Positions 1 through 7,554 of a DNA stretch of 39,836 bases are shown here, piece after piece; within the stretch, counting starts at the first letter, position 1, and each line of letters starts with the position of its first letter. Under the pieces are notes generated by a model. It ran no database searches and was not told the DNA's origin. It worked only from the letters and a program-made list of their open reading frames with translations. The stretch is from Treponema sp. (GTDB lineage Bacteria; Spirochaetota; Spirochaetia; Treponematales; Breznakiellaceae), in the NCBI GenBank assembly GCA_031258225.1, contig JAIRND010000168.1, positions 1 through 39,836 of the forward strand, in the 5' to 3' direction. A program made the translations under genes and the position numbers.

Positions 1-30
1 GGCGGCTTCTTCTTCAGTCATTCGTGCCAT
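1..30 (-). CDS. Start of a small unidentified protein (runs off the left edge)
   Basis: Only the first ten codons are inside the window; they read MARMTEEEAA on the minus strand. The start is supported by a GAGGA Shine-Dalgarno-like motif a few bases upstream of the ATG. The frame stays open to the window edge. It overlaps the end of the preceding short frame (stop at 14-16), an arrangement common in small two-gene units such as toxin-antitoxin pairs. That assignment is a guess, because the informative part of the protein lies outside the window. Confidence 0.4.
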   Translation of the reverse strand, partial: MARMTEEEAA

Positions 31-250
31 GTTTTTCCTCTATTCCCAACTGCTTGCGGAACGCATCCCGGCACTTCATGGCATGGAATACGTTGATACT
101 ATGCTCGTCAATGATATTAAAAGTATATCCCATTTACTGCTAGTGAGCAACACGCCGGAGCCGTCCGGGTGGAAGATACCGGCATCCAAAAAATTAAGCT
201 CCACCTCCAGTTTTACACCGCTAATGACAAGATGTCGAACTTCGGCGCGG
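14..250 (-). pseudogene. Remnant of a small gene, apparently frameshifted
   Basis: Minus-strand frames just after the lplC stop look like one broken gene. An upstream frame (about 250 to 115) reads VKLEVELNFLDAGIFHPDG and continues to SKWD, but has no start codon near its 5' end. It would join the second frame by a -1 shift, giving a continuous KWD-YTFNIIDEHS. The second frame alone could run from ATG at 133 to TGA at 14 (39 aa, ending EEKHGTND). Its end overlaps the next small gene by 17 bases. No family was recognised. A short intact 39-aa gene is the alternative reading. Confidence 0.35.
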
Positions 251-254
251 CTTG

Positions 255-1139
255 TTAGCCCTTAACGCTGCCCACTACCAGTCCTTTGGTGAAGTAGCGC
301 TGTAGGAAGGGATAGAAGACCAGCACCGGGAAGCAGCCAACAAATACCTGGGCCGTTTTGACCGTCCGGTCGGAAAGCTGGGCGTATTTTACCGCGTCGC
401 TCATGGTTGATATGGTCGACAAATCCAGCGAGAGGATGGTCTGCATGTAGGTCTGCAGGGGGTATGAGTCCATGCTGTTGTTGTAGATAAGCCCGTCGAA
501 CCAGGCGTTCCAGTGGCCCAGAATGGCAAAGAGCGTTACCGTCGCCAAAGAGGCGGTTGACAGGGGCACGTAGATCCGGAGCATCACTGTCCAGTGCCCC
601 GCCCCGTCGATGATGGCGGCTTCTTCGATTTCATCCGGCAGGTTTCTAAAGAAGTTCATCATCAGGATGACGTTACCCAGGGGTACCGCCCCGGGAAGGA
701 TCAGCGCCCAGATGGTGTTCATAATGCCCGTGCGGTACACCGTGAGGTAGGTCGGGATAAGGCCGCCTGAGAAAAGCATGGCCCACAGAAAGAAAGCGAT
801 ATAGTATTTCCGCTGGGGGAACCGGCGGGCTGTTTTGGAAAGGGGATAGGCGCACATCACCGTAAGAACCGTGTTGACAATCACCCCCAGAACCAGCCGT
901 TTTACCGTAACTCCCGCGGCGCGCCAGAATGCCCCATTGGTGGCGATAAAGTTATAGGCCGAAAGGGAGAAACCTTTGGGCCATAGTCCGATCTGCCCCG
1001 CCATGGCTGGTCCGGGTTCGGAAAAACTCGTAGCCAGAATGTTGATCATCGGGAGGACGCAGCTTACGGCCGCGGTAACGAGGATTGCGTAAATAATAAT
1101 GTTTGTCATAACCCCTATAGGGGTAATCCGGTAACGCAT
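255..1139 (-). CDS. lplC: Carbohydrate ABC transporter permease, LplC/YtcP type
   Basis: Inner-membrane permease of a CUT1-family sugar importer, 294 aa, the usual size. Hydrophobic segments occur near residues 12-35, 78-100, 112-132, 140-162 and 200-220. The EAA loop that docks the ATPase is visible at about 172-192 (EEAAIIDGAGHW, then VPLS). The C-terminus (KGLVVGSVKG) is the typical LplC ending. It is the third gene of the lplABC order, nine bases after lplB. No ATP-binding subunit lies nearby, so a shared MsmX-type ATPase encoded elsewhere probably energises it. The substrate, likely an oligosaccharide, cannot be read from sequence. Confidence 0.9.
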   Translation of the reverse strand: MRYRITPIGVMTNIIIYAILVTAAVSCVLPMINILATSFSEPGPAMAGQIGLWPKGFSLSAYNFIATNGAFWRAAGVTVKRLVLGVIVNTVLTVMCAYPLSKTARRFPQRKYYIAFFLWAMLFSGGLIPTYLTVYRTGIMNTIWALILPGAVPLGNVILMMNFFRNLPDEIEEAAIIDGAGHWTVMLRIYVPLSTASLATVTLFAILGHWNAWFDGLIYNNSMDSYPLQTYMQTILSLDLSTISTMSDAVKYAQLSDRTVKTAQVFVGCFPVLVFYPFLQRYFTKGLVVGSVKG

Positions 1140-1148
1140 GGACGCTCC

Positions 1149-2063
1149 TTAAAGGACACGGTAGCCCGTGGTTTTGTAGGCGATACGGTAGGAGATGAGG
1201 ATAAGTACCAGACCTACCACCGAACGGGCCATGCCAAGGGCAGTGGCGGCGCTGTACTGGACGCTCAGGAGGCCCATACGGTAGATGATGGTATCAAGTA
1301 CATCCCCTGTTTCGTAGACCACCGGCGCGTAGAGGTTAAATATCTGATCAAAGTTGGCGCTCAGAATACCGCCTATGCTCAGGGTGGTCATCAGGACAAC
1401 AATAGGCGCTATGCCCGGAATGGTGATGTGGATCGTCTGTTTCCAGCGGTTCGCGCCGTCCATGTAGGCCACTTCGTAGAGGGTCGGATCGATCCCCATA
1501 AGGGCCGCCAGATAGATGATGGAGCCGTAGCCGAATTCCTTCCAGATATCGGAAACGATGACCACCCACGGGAAGGTTGTGTTGTTTCCCAGGAAAAAAA
1601 TTGATTCAAAACCCATGTTCGTAAGCACGGTATTGATAATGCCATACCGGGGGGAGAGGAGATCCTTCAATATCCCCGCCATGAGGATCCATGACACGAA
1701 ATGCGGCAGGTAGATCAAGGTCTGTATGGTCCGCTGAACCCAGCGTTTTTTCACCTCGTTCAGGAGCAGGGCGAAGAAAACCGGCACGACGATATGCAGG
1801 ACTATTCTACAAGCCGCCAGGAAAACAGTGTTCCGCAGGGCCCGGGAGAATTCGATCATGGTAAAGACATTGATAAAATTGCGCAGCCCGACCCAGGGGG
1901 AGCCGAATACGCCCAGGGTCGGAATATAATCCTGAAAGGCCATGAGCAGGCCGAACATGGGAATATAGTTATAGATGATGATCAGTACCACCGCGGGGAG
2001 GAGCATTACCTGGAGGGTAGTCGTGTCGTACTTTTTTTTAAGGCCGGACCGCGCTTTTTTCAT
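1149..2063 (-). CDS. lplB: Carbohydrate ABC transporter permease, LplB type
   Basis: Partner permease of LplC, 304 aa. Its N-terminal cytoplasmic stretch (MKKARSGLKKKYD) and the first hydrophobic helix with YNYIPMFGLLMAFQDY at about 31-46 are hallmarks of the LplB group. The EAA loop lies near 196-216 (YEVAYMDGANRWKQ followed by ITIPGIAP). The start is one base after the substrate-binding-protein stop, so translation is probably coupled. Expected to form the heterodimeric channel with LplC. Confidence 0.9.
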   Translation of the reverse strand: MKKARSGLKKKYDTTTLQVMLLPAVVLIIIYNYIPMFGLLMAFQDYIPTLGVFGSPWVGLRNFINVFTMIEFSRALRNTVFLAACRIVLHIVVPVFFALLLNEVKKRWVQRTIQTLIYLPHFVSWILMAGILKDLLSPRYGIINTVLTNMGFESIFFLGNNTTFPWVVIVSDIWKEFGYGSIIYLAALMGIDPTLYEVAYMDGANRWKQTIHITIPGIAPIVVLMTTLSIGGILSANFDQIFNLYAPVVYETGDVLDTIIYRMGLLSVQYSAATALGMARSVVGLVLILISYRIAYKTTGYRVL

Positions 2064-2064
2064 A

Positions 2065-3738
2065 TTATTGCCTGTTCTCCCGGTACCACGCGTTTACTTC
2101 CCTGGTTATGTCATCGCCGCCCTGGCGTTTCCAGTCCGCCACAAAGGTGTCGAAGGCGCTGAGGGGGAGGTCGCCGATGATGATCTTGGTGAATACCTCG
2201 TCCCTGAGGGCGTCCAGGGAACCCTGCCTGGTCCGCATGGTTTCCGTGGCCGGGCCGGTATAGGCCGCCGGAAGGATCTGATCGTTATCGAACATGGAGG
2301 CGATGGCGCCAAAGGCCGACCAAGTGTCGGGGCCGTAGATCGCGGTAAACTGCCAGTTTAAGGGGTCCGATTTGTCGCCGGCATACCATTTCCTGATGTA
2401 CGGATAATTCTTCTCCGCCAGTACCGAGAGCTTGCTGGTGTCCCCGGTTTTGAAAGCCTCTACCAGGGCCCGGTGGTCGGCCAGTTGGAAACTGGGCAGG
2501 TAGCCGCCGCCATAGATGCTCTTGGTCCAGTTTTCCCTGCCCGTTTCGGGGGAATTGAAGAGGTAAGGTTTTTTGATGGGTATCTTCTGATCCCCGTTGA
2601 AGAACTCGAACATATAATTGGCGATCTTGATCACCGCTTCGGGGTTGGCAAATTTCCTGTTCGACACAAAATAACTGATAGGCGAACCGCTCCTTATGGC
2701 CATGGCTGGTTCATTATCCGCCGAGAGCCAGGGGTAGGCGTGGAGCACCGCGCCGGGTTGCATGGTCTCAAGTTGGAGCGCCACCACCGGCAGCCAATTC
2801 ATGCCCAAAACGATGCCGCACTGACCGTTGTACAAAAGTTCCGCGGGGCTTTCCTGGTTTACCCAGTCCCTGGACAAGAGTCCTTCGCTTTGCCATTCCC
2901 TCAGGGCCGCCAGGGCGGTTTTCACCTCGGGCTGGATTACACCGTTAACCAGGCTGCCTGAAGGGTCAAGAAGCCAAGCCTGCCCTTTCTGTTCGGCACT
3001 GGGATATGCGTGGTACGCAAAGAAGAAGAGGGCCAGACTAAAGTTGTCTATATCGAGGAGGTTTTTGCTTGCGTAGAGGCCGATGGTATCGTTTCTACCG
3101 TTCCCGTCGGGGTCCCGTTCAACAAAGGCTTTGGCGATGTTTTTAAGATCGTTTAAGTTCCTGGGTTCCTGGAGCCCGAGTTTGTCCAGCCAGTCCTTGC
3201 GGATCCAGACAACAGGCATGTCGTCCCGGTGGTTAAAGCGGGGAACCGCAAGAAGCTGGCCGTTAAGCGTAACCTGGCTTATCTGGTCGCTGTCCATGGT
3301 GAAGGCCCTTTTCAGCAGCTCGCTGCCGTAGGTACTAAAGGCGCCTGAAAGGTCCGCGAGCTGGTCGCCCCGGGCCAGCATGAGAAACTGTTCCTGGGTG
3401 TTTACGCCGAAAATATCCGGCAGATCCCCGGTGGCGATGCTGGCGGCCAGCTTCTGGTTGTAGTTGGTGGTGGCGGTAACCCAACTGTTTTTCAGGACGA
3501 TACCGAGGGTTTCTTCCATCTCGATAGTCCACTCATTCCGGTCCACATTGTACCCGTTATCGTATAAGTCCGTAGGGTTGCCTCCCCTGCCCACATAGAC
3601 CGTAAGGGGCGGGTCGTACTTCCCCAAAGGACCAGGGGCGGGCGCCTGACGGGCGGTCTGCTGTCTGGCGCCGGCAACGGCCATCGCCGGCAGCAAAAGC
3701 GCGGCCAGCGATACCGCGAGAATCAAAAAACGTTTCAT
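2065..3738 (-). CDS. lplA: Extracellular sugar-binding protein of the LplABC importer
   Basis: Solute-binding protein of 557 aa, in the long range typical of LplA-type binders. It has a Sec signal peptide (MKRFLILAVSLAALLLPAMA, then VAGA) with a signal-peptidase-I type end. There is no lipobox cysteine, so it is probably free in the periplasm rather than a lipoprotein. Family-type features include NYNQKLAASIATGDLPDIF near 92-110 and a WIRKDWLDKLGL segment used by these binders. A GGAGAAG Shine-Dalgarno precedes the ATG. First gene of the operon. Its leader of about 390 bases holds a G16 tract and a promoter with an overlapping palindrome. Confidence 0.88.
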   Translation of the reverse strand: MKRFLILAVSLAALLLPAMAVAGARQQTARQAPAPGPLGKYDPPLTVYVGRGGNPTDLYDNGYNVDRNEWTIEMEETLGIVLKNSWVTATTNYNQKLAASIATGDLPDIFGVNTQEQFLMLARGDQLADLSGAFSTYGSELLKRAFTMDSDQISQVTLNGQLLAVPRFNHRDDMPVVWIRKDWLDKLGLQEPRNLNDLKNIAKAFVERDPDGNGRNDTIGLYASKNLLDIDNFSLALFFFAYHAYPSAEQKGQAWLLDPSGSLVNGVIQPEVKTALAALREWQSEGLLSRDWVNQESPAELLYNGQCGIVLGMNWLPVVALQLETMQPGAVLHAYPWLSADNEPAMAIRSGSPISYFVSNRKFANPEAVIKIANYMFEFFNGDQKIPIKKPYLFNSPETGRENWTKSIYGGGYLPSFQLADHRALVEAFKTGDTSKLSVLAEKNYPYIRKWYAGDKSDPLNWQFTAIYGPDTWSAFGAIASMFDNDQILPAAYTGPATETMRTRQGSLDALRDEVFTKIIIGDLPLSAFDTFVADWKRQGGDDITREVNAWYRENRQ

Positions 3739-3939
3739 ATTCTTCTCCTATGAAAAAATATCTATACAGGCATACGCCCGTATTCACCGTTTTATGGGCC
3801 CCAGGGGCCTGTGGAACTTGTGGATTTTCTTTATCATTTGGGCTAAAGCCCCACAGACTTCCAGCGGCGGTTACTACGTGGAGTTTTTTTAAGAAATTGG
3901 AGTTTAGGTCAGCGGGTTTTAGATATGTTAGAGATAGGA

Positions 3940-3955
3940 GGGGGGGGGGGGGGGG
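3940..3955. repeat. Homopolymeric G16 tract
   Basis: Sixteen consecutive G on the plus strand (C16 in the lplA transcript) lie about 200 bases upstream of the lplA start codon. Tracts this long are prone to slipped-strand length change. Poly-G tracts upstream of tpr genes in Treponema pallidum are an established example of expression control by tract length. A role here is inference. Confidence 0.85.
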
Positions 3956-4112
3956 TAAACGAATGAATAGTTAAGAATGAACAATTAACAATGAATGAGC
4001 AATTACCAAAAGAACAACGAACGGGGACTAGCATGTGGAAGGCGGGGATACACCGGGCGGTACGGTCTGGATTAGGTTTTACGCGGTACATGCCGAATAC
4101 TTCCTTGTCAGC

Positions 4113-4163
4113 CACTGGTCTTTAGTCAAGGACCAGTGTACCAGCCTTTGACAAAACAGTCAA
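4113..4163 (-). promoter_or_regulatory. Sigma-70-type promoter with overlapping palindrome, reading toward lplA
   Basis: On the minus strand a TTGACT box (4158-4163) is followed after exactly 17 bases by TACACT (4135-4140), a good vegetative promoter layout. A perfect 8-bp inverted repeat, CACTGGTC (4113-4120) and GACCAGTG (4131-4138), covers the -10 box and the predicted start near 4128. There is no T-run on either side, so an operator is more likely than a terminator. The nearest downstream gene on this strand is lplA, about 390 bases away. Confidence 0.5.
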
Positions 4164-4263
4164 GGGAATTTTTGACTTTTTATGATTTTTTATGAACCGC
4201 CGTTGGGGACTGCCCTATCTCTCCAATTATGTAGATGATACGGCAGGACCACAACGATATCCC

Positions 4264-5241
4264 TTACGGACAGAGGAAGCGGCGGGAACGCCGGATCTCC
4301 TCAAGCATATCGCCGGGAATGTCCAGGTCCGCGGCGGCCAGTCCCTGGTCAAGCTGGGCAAGGGAACTGAAGGAGGCGATGGGTACCGCGGGGAAGGGCG
4401 CGGCCATGATGTAGGCCAGGACGATGGAGGCGGCAGCGGCCCCCAGCTCCGCTTCCCAGGCGGGCAGGCGGGCAAGAAGAGCGTCGTTTGACGGGCCGCC
4501 GTAGAGGGTCTCCAAGTCGGGGCTGAGCGGCAGACCGCGGCGTTTTTTGGCGAAATAGCCCCCGCAGGCGGACGTGTAGGCCATGACGGATTTCCCGGAC
4601 GCCGCGTGATAGGCAAACGTTTCGCCGTCCATGGCTACCATGGTTTTATCCCCTATGCCGGCTGTGTTGATATCCGCGATGGACCATAGCAGTTGGTTGC
4701 TGATAAAGCCCTCGTATCCCAGCCGGCGGGCCTCCCGGTCGGCGGCCTGAATGCGTTCCAGCTTCCAGTTAGAGCAGCCGTAGCGCCGCAGCTTTCCCTG
4801 GTTCCTGAATTCCTCAAGCATGCCGAGTATCTCCGTTACCGGAACGGCGGGATCGTCCCGGTGGAGGAAGTACAGATCGATACAGCCGGTTCCCAGGGCT
4901 TTAAGGCTCTCCTCCAGGTCCCGGCTGACCTGGGCCTTTTCCATCCGGGGCACGTTCATCGTTTTTAGATCCGGGTGGGCGCCCTTGGTGGAGATAACGA
5001 TTCTGTTCCGGAGTTTCCGTTCTTTCATCCAGGCGCCGATGGTTTTCTCGCTGGCCTGGTCTCCGCCGGGCAGCCAGGCGGCGTAGACCCGCGCGGTATC
5101 CAGAAAGGTACCGCCCCGCTCGTAAAAGCGGTCCAACTGTTCAAACGCCGCGGCCCTGGGAAGACCGGTTCCAAAGGACACCGTTCCCAGGCAGAGTCTG
5201 GACACCGAAGGTCCCGTTTCGGATAGCAAGACGTACCGCAT
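4264..5241 (-). CDS. Aldo/keto reductase
   Basis: NADPH-dependent oxidoreductase of 325 aa with the AKR catalytic tetrad: Asp48 and Tyr53 (FLDTARVY), Lys86 (STKGA) and His127 (FLHRDD). C-terminal segments PIASFSSLAQLDQGL match the cofactor-binding end of the family. It begins nine bases after the tonB stop, so it is the last gene of the TonB operon. The substrate is probably a sugar or sugar-derived aldehyde, but sequence does not settle it. Co-transcription with an outer-membrane uptake machine suggests that its substrate may arrive by that route. Confidence 0.85.
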   Translation of the reverse strand: MRYVLLSETGPSVSRLCLGTVSFGTGLPRAAAFEQLDRFYERGGTFLDTARVYAAWLPGGDQASEKTIGAWMKERKLRNRIVISTKGAHPDLKTMNVPRMEKAQVSRDLEESLKALGTGCIDLYFLHRDDPAVPVTEILGMLEEFRNQGKLRRYGCSNWKLERIQAADREARRLGYEGFISNQLLWSIADINTAGIGDKTMVAMDGETFAYHAASGKSVMAYTSACGGYFAKKRRGLPLSPDLETLYGGPSNDALLARLPAWEAELGAAAASIVLAYIMAAPFPAVPIASFSSLAQLDQGLAAADLDIPGDMLEEIRRSRRFLCP

Positions 5242-5250
5242 ACCTGACTC

Positions 5251-6042
5251 CTAATCGCGCAGTCTAAAGCGGACCGGGTAACGGATCCGGGCGGAAACGT
5301 CCTGTCCGTTGGCCTTGGCCGGTTCTTCGCACACGATGCCCTGAAACGCCTTCCTGGCCGCCTCCCCAAAGCCCCTGCCAGAAGGATCCTCCAGCAGGAT
5401 GTCGATCCGCCGTATGGCCCCCGTCCGGTCGATAAACAGATCCAGCACTACCCGTCCCTGGATACCGGCGCGTTTGGCGACGGGGGGGTAGACAAGGGCG
5501 GCGAGTATCTGATCTTCCGGGAATACGGGCATGTCGGAAATTCTGTGGGCGGGGAGGTACTCCTCCTCCAGGATGACGGCCTCCGGCGCGGCGGCCGCGG
5601 CGGGGATACTATTCGCCGGGGCTTGTTCTTCCGGTTCCTCCCCGGTTTCCGCGATTGGCGTCCCGGCGGCAATCTCCACCAGGATCTGTTCTTCCGGTTC
5701 TTCCTCGGTTTCGATCATCACTTCGGCGATGGTCTCCACCGCGTTGTCCGGCGGAGGTTCCGCCTGAACCACAGGCTCCGGTTCAGGAGGAAGCTCCGGG
5801 GGCGGGGGGGGCTCCGGCTCAGGCGGCGGCGGCTTGGGGGGCGGGGGTTCCACCACCGGCGGCGGAGGGGGTTCAGGCGGATCGGGGGGCGGCGGAACGT
5901 ATTCGGCCAGGTCCGCGAGTTTCATCACCCGGACGGCCCGCTCCTCCCGCCGGACAGGCTGTATATCGAAACCAAGGGACACAATCGCCAGGGCGTGAAT
6001 CTCCGCCACCAGGATAAAGAGGGCGATCCGCAGCTTCCTCAT
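5251..6042 (-). CDS. tonB: TonB energy-transducing protein
   Basis: Periplasm-spanning link between the ExbB/ExbD motor and outer-membrane receptors, 263 aa. An N-terminal signal anchor at about 5-25 is followed by a proline-rich rod (about 50-98, many PPPP and PEPEPP units) and an acidic Glu-rich linker. The C-terminal TonB domain occupies about 178-263: VYPPVAKRAGIQGRVVLDL early on, RYPVRFRLRD at the end. The ATG overlaps the stop of the upstream exbD by four bases. All elements of a complete TonB are present. Confidence 0.92.
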   Translation of the reverse strand: MRKLRIALFILVAEIHALAIVSLGFDIQPVRREERAVRVMKLADLAEYVPPPPDPPEPPPPPVVEPPPPKPPPPEPEPPPPPELPPEPEPVVQAEPPPDNAVETIAEVMIETEEEPEEQILVEIAAGTPIAETGEEPEEQAPANSIPAAAAAPEAVILEEEYLPAHRISDMPVFPEDQILAALVYPPVAKRAGIQGRVVLDLFIDRTGAIRRIDILLEDPSGRGFGEAARKAFQGIVCEEPAKANGQDVSARIRYPVRFRLRD

Positions 6043-6446
6043 TCCCGGCCGTCCTTTACCACAAAACTGACTACCCGGTACTGGAGCAGTTGGAGGATGG
6101 AGATAACCGCGTCGAGGTGGCGGTAGGGCGTGTTCCTGTCGGCGATAATATGGAGCCGGGTATCCGGGGCGCCGCGGTAAATCTCGTCCACCGCGTCTTG
6201 TACGGCCTCAAGATCGCTTGCCAGTCCGTCCAGATACACCTGGCCTTCCCTGTCGATCCAGATTTCCAGGTTCTTTTCCGCGCTGGTCCGGGAAACTCCG
6301 CGGGCCTCCGGGTATTCAATTTTTACCTCCCGCCGGTAGTTGATCAGGGAAACCAGCATAATAAAAATGAGCAGCAGAAACGCTACGTCCGACATGGAGG
6401 AAAGGGGGATAAGAAAATCTTTGCGCGGCGGACGGTGCAGTCTCAC
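6039..6446 (-). CDS. exbD: ExbD/TolR-type biopolymer transport protein (second copy)
   Basis: 135-aa inner-membrane stator protein of the proton-driven TonB motor. After a basic N-terminus (MRLHRPPRKDFLIPLSSMSD) a single hydrophobic helix begins with VAFLLLIFIMLV. The SMSDVAFLLLIF motif includes the conserved membrane Asp thought to carry protons. The rest is a periplasmic ExbD domain (LHIIADRNTPYRHLDAVI). It overlaps exbD copy one and tonB by four bases each. Two different ExbD proteins in one operon suggest a heteromeric stator or division of labour. Confidence 0.9.
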   Translation of the reverse strand: MRLHRPPRKDFLIPLSSMSDVAFLLLIFIMLVSLINYRREVKIEYPEARGVSRTSAEKNLEIWIDREGQVYLDGLASDLEAVQDAVDEIYRGAPDTRLHIIADRNTPYRHLDAVISILQLLQYRVVSFVVKDGRE

Positions 6447-6856
6447 AAGGCCTCCACGGGCAATTCCCCCATGACAAACGAAAATGAATCCACCTCAAGG
6501 TCCTGGGCCAGCTCGACAAATTCCACTACGGCCTGCCAGGGGGTCCGCGGGTCCACCGTCAGGAGGACGGCCATATTGGGATGCGTCTCCATGCCCTGCC
6601 GTATCTCCCGTTCCGCGCCGGCGCGATCACAGGGTTCCCCCCTCAGGCTAAGGCCGCCGCCAGAGTCCAGGTAAAAACGGAACAGTTCGTCCTTGTGGAT
6701 AAGGCGCCGCGAATCGGTGGCGGGCAGCGTCAACAGAAATCCTTTGTTGACGTTAAAACCCGCGATCACGATAAAGTAGATGATGAGGAGGAAGGCAATA
6801 TCGCTGGAGGCCCCCGAATCCCCCAGGACCGTTCTTTTCCGCCGTTTAATGGTCAT
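6443..6856 (-). CDS. exbD: ExbD/TolR-type biopolymer transport protein (first copy)
   Basis: 137-aa paralogue of the downstream ExbD. The N-terminus (MTIKRRKRTVLGDSGASSD) leads into a helix starting IAFLLIIYFIVIAGF, with the conserved Asp directly before it. A periplasmic domain with LLTVDPRTPWQAVVEFV follows. Its start overlaps the end of exbB by 11 bases, so the two are probably made in a coupled fashion. Membrane topology is one helix with the bulk in the periplasm. Confidence 0.9.
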   Translation of the reverse strand: MTIKRRKRTVLGDSGASSDIAFLLIIYFIVIAGFNVNKGFLLTLPATDSRRLIHKDELFRFYLDSGGGLSLRGEPCDRAGAEREIRQGMETHPNMAVLLTVDPRTPWQAVVEFVELAQDLEVDSFSFVMGELPVEAL

Positions 6857-7526
6857 CGTAGAACCGCGTTTCCCGGGCGGGGTCTTTCTGACGGGGGCTC
6901 GTCATTTCGGTGATGAGGGTGGAGCATATCTGTTCCACATCGGCGGAGAACCTGTCCACGATGTGGGAAAAAATCGAGTGGGAGATCATCGCGATAATGG
7001 CGATGACAAGGCCGAATACCGTGGTGATCAGGGCCTCGTAAATGCCGTTGGCTACGATCTGGGCGTTCACCTCCGTGGCCAGGGAAATGGACCGAAAGGC
7101 CCCTATCATGCCCGAAACGGTTCCCAGGAATCCTGTGAGCGGGGAGATGGAACCCAGCGCGGTAAGAAAATTAAGGCCGTTCTCCAGGGAATTGACGCAG
7201 GAAAGTGCCTGGGTCTCCGCCGCCCGTTCCATGCGCTGTTCCCCCAGGCCGGCCCGGTCGATCAGCGTAAGAAGTATTCTGGCCCCCATGCGCCGGTTAA
7301 CCAGGGGGCTCAGGTATTCCCGCCCCTCGGCAAGTTTCCCCTCCCGGATGTAGGTTGAAAGAGCGGCCCCCAGGTCGTCCAGGCGCAGATCGTGGTAGCC
7401 CAGGTAGATAGCCCGTTCCAGGGATATGGCGATCACCGCCACGGAGAAGAAGAGAAGGGGCCACATAAAAAGCCCCCCCATGCGGAACAGTTCCATAAGG
7501 GAGAATGAATTGCCTGTCTCCATCAT
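6846..7526 (-). CDS. exbB: ExbB/TolQ/MotA-family proton channel
   Basis: 226-aa inner-membrane channel subunit. Helices lie at about 14-34 (LFMWPLLFFSVAVIAISLE), 112-135 and 155-180. The conserved core reads GLNFLTALGSISPLTGFLGTV..GMI at about 110-135, then FGLVIAIIAMISHSIF. It runs with two ExbD and TonB, so it belongs to the TonB motor rather than to the flagellum. An AAGGAG Shine-Dalgarno lies just before the start. The 28-base gap to the receptor gene upstream suggests one transcript. Confidence 0.92.
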   Translation of the reverse strand: MMETGNSFSLMELFRMGGLFMWPLLFFSVAVIAISLERAIYLGYHDLRLDDLGAALSTYIREGKLAEGREYLSPLVNRRMGARILLTLIDRAGLGEQRMERAAETQALSCVNSLENGLNFLTALGSISPLTGFLGTVSGMIGAFRSISLATEVNAQIVANGIYEALITTVFGLVIAIIAMISHSIFSHIVDRFSADVEQICSTLITEMTSPRQKDPARETRFYDDH

Positions 7527-7554
7527 CGTTAACTCCTTATATCACGTTTCAGTA

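Larger units (their letters stand above)
3739..4263. other. 525-base non-coding region upstream of lplA
   Basis: No convincing gene is present. Reading toward lplA on the minus strand, it contains a sigma-70-like promoter (4135-4163) overlapped by an 8-bp inverted repeat (4113-4138). Further on are an AT-rich stretch of short repeats built on ATTGTTAATTGTTCATT (about 3959-4003), a 16-base G run (3940-3955), and a small palindrome GGCCCC-A-GGGGCC (3797-3809). The aldo/keto reductase gene ends at 4264 with no clear intrinsic terminator, so read-through into this region is possible. Confidence 0.7.

Noticed and set aside
3909-4115. 68-codon minus-strand frame ahead of lplA containing a proline run
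   Set aside because: The prolines come only from the G16 tract. The GTG start lies inside the 4113-4138 palindrome and no Shine-Dalgarno is present.
4148-4186. TTGACA and TATGAT boxes on the plus strand
   Set aside because: The spacing is 27 bases, too long for a sigma-70 promoter, and the downstream gene lies on the opposite strand.
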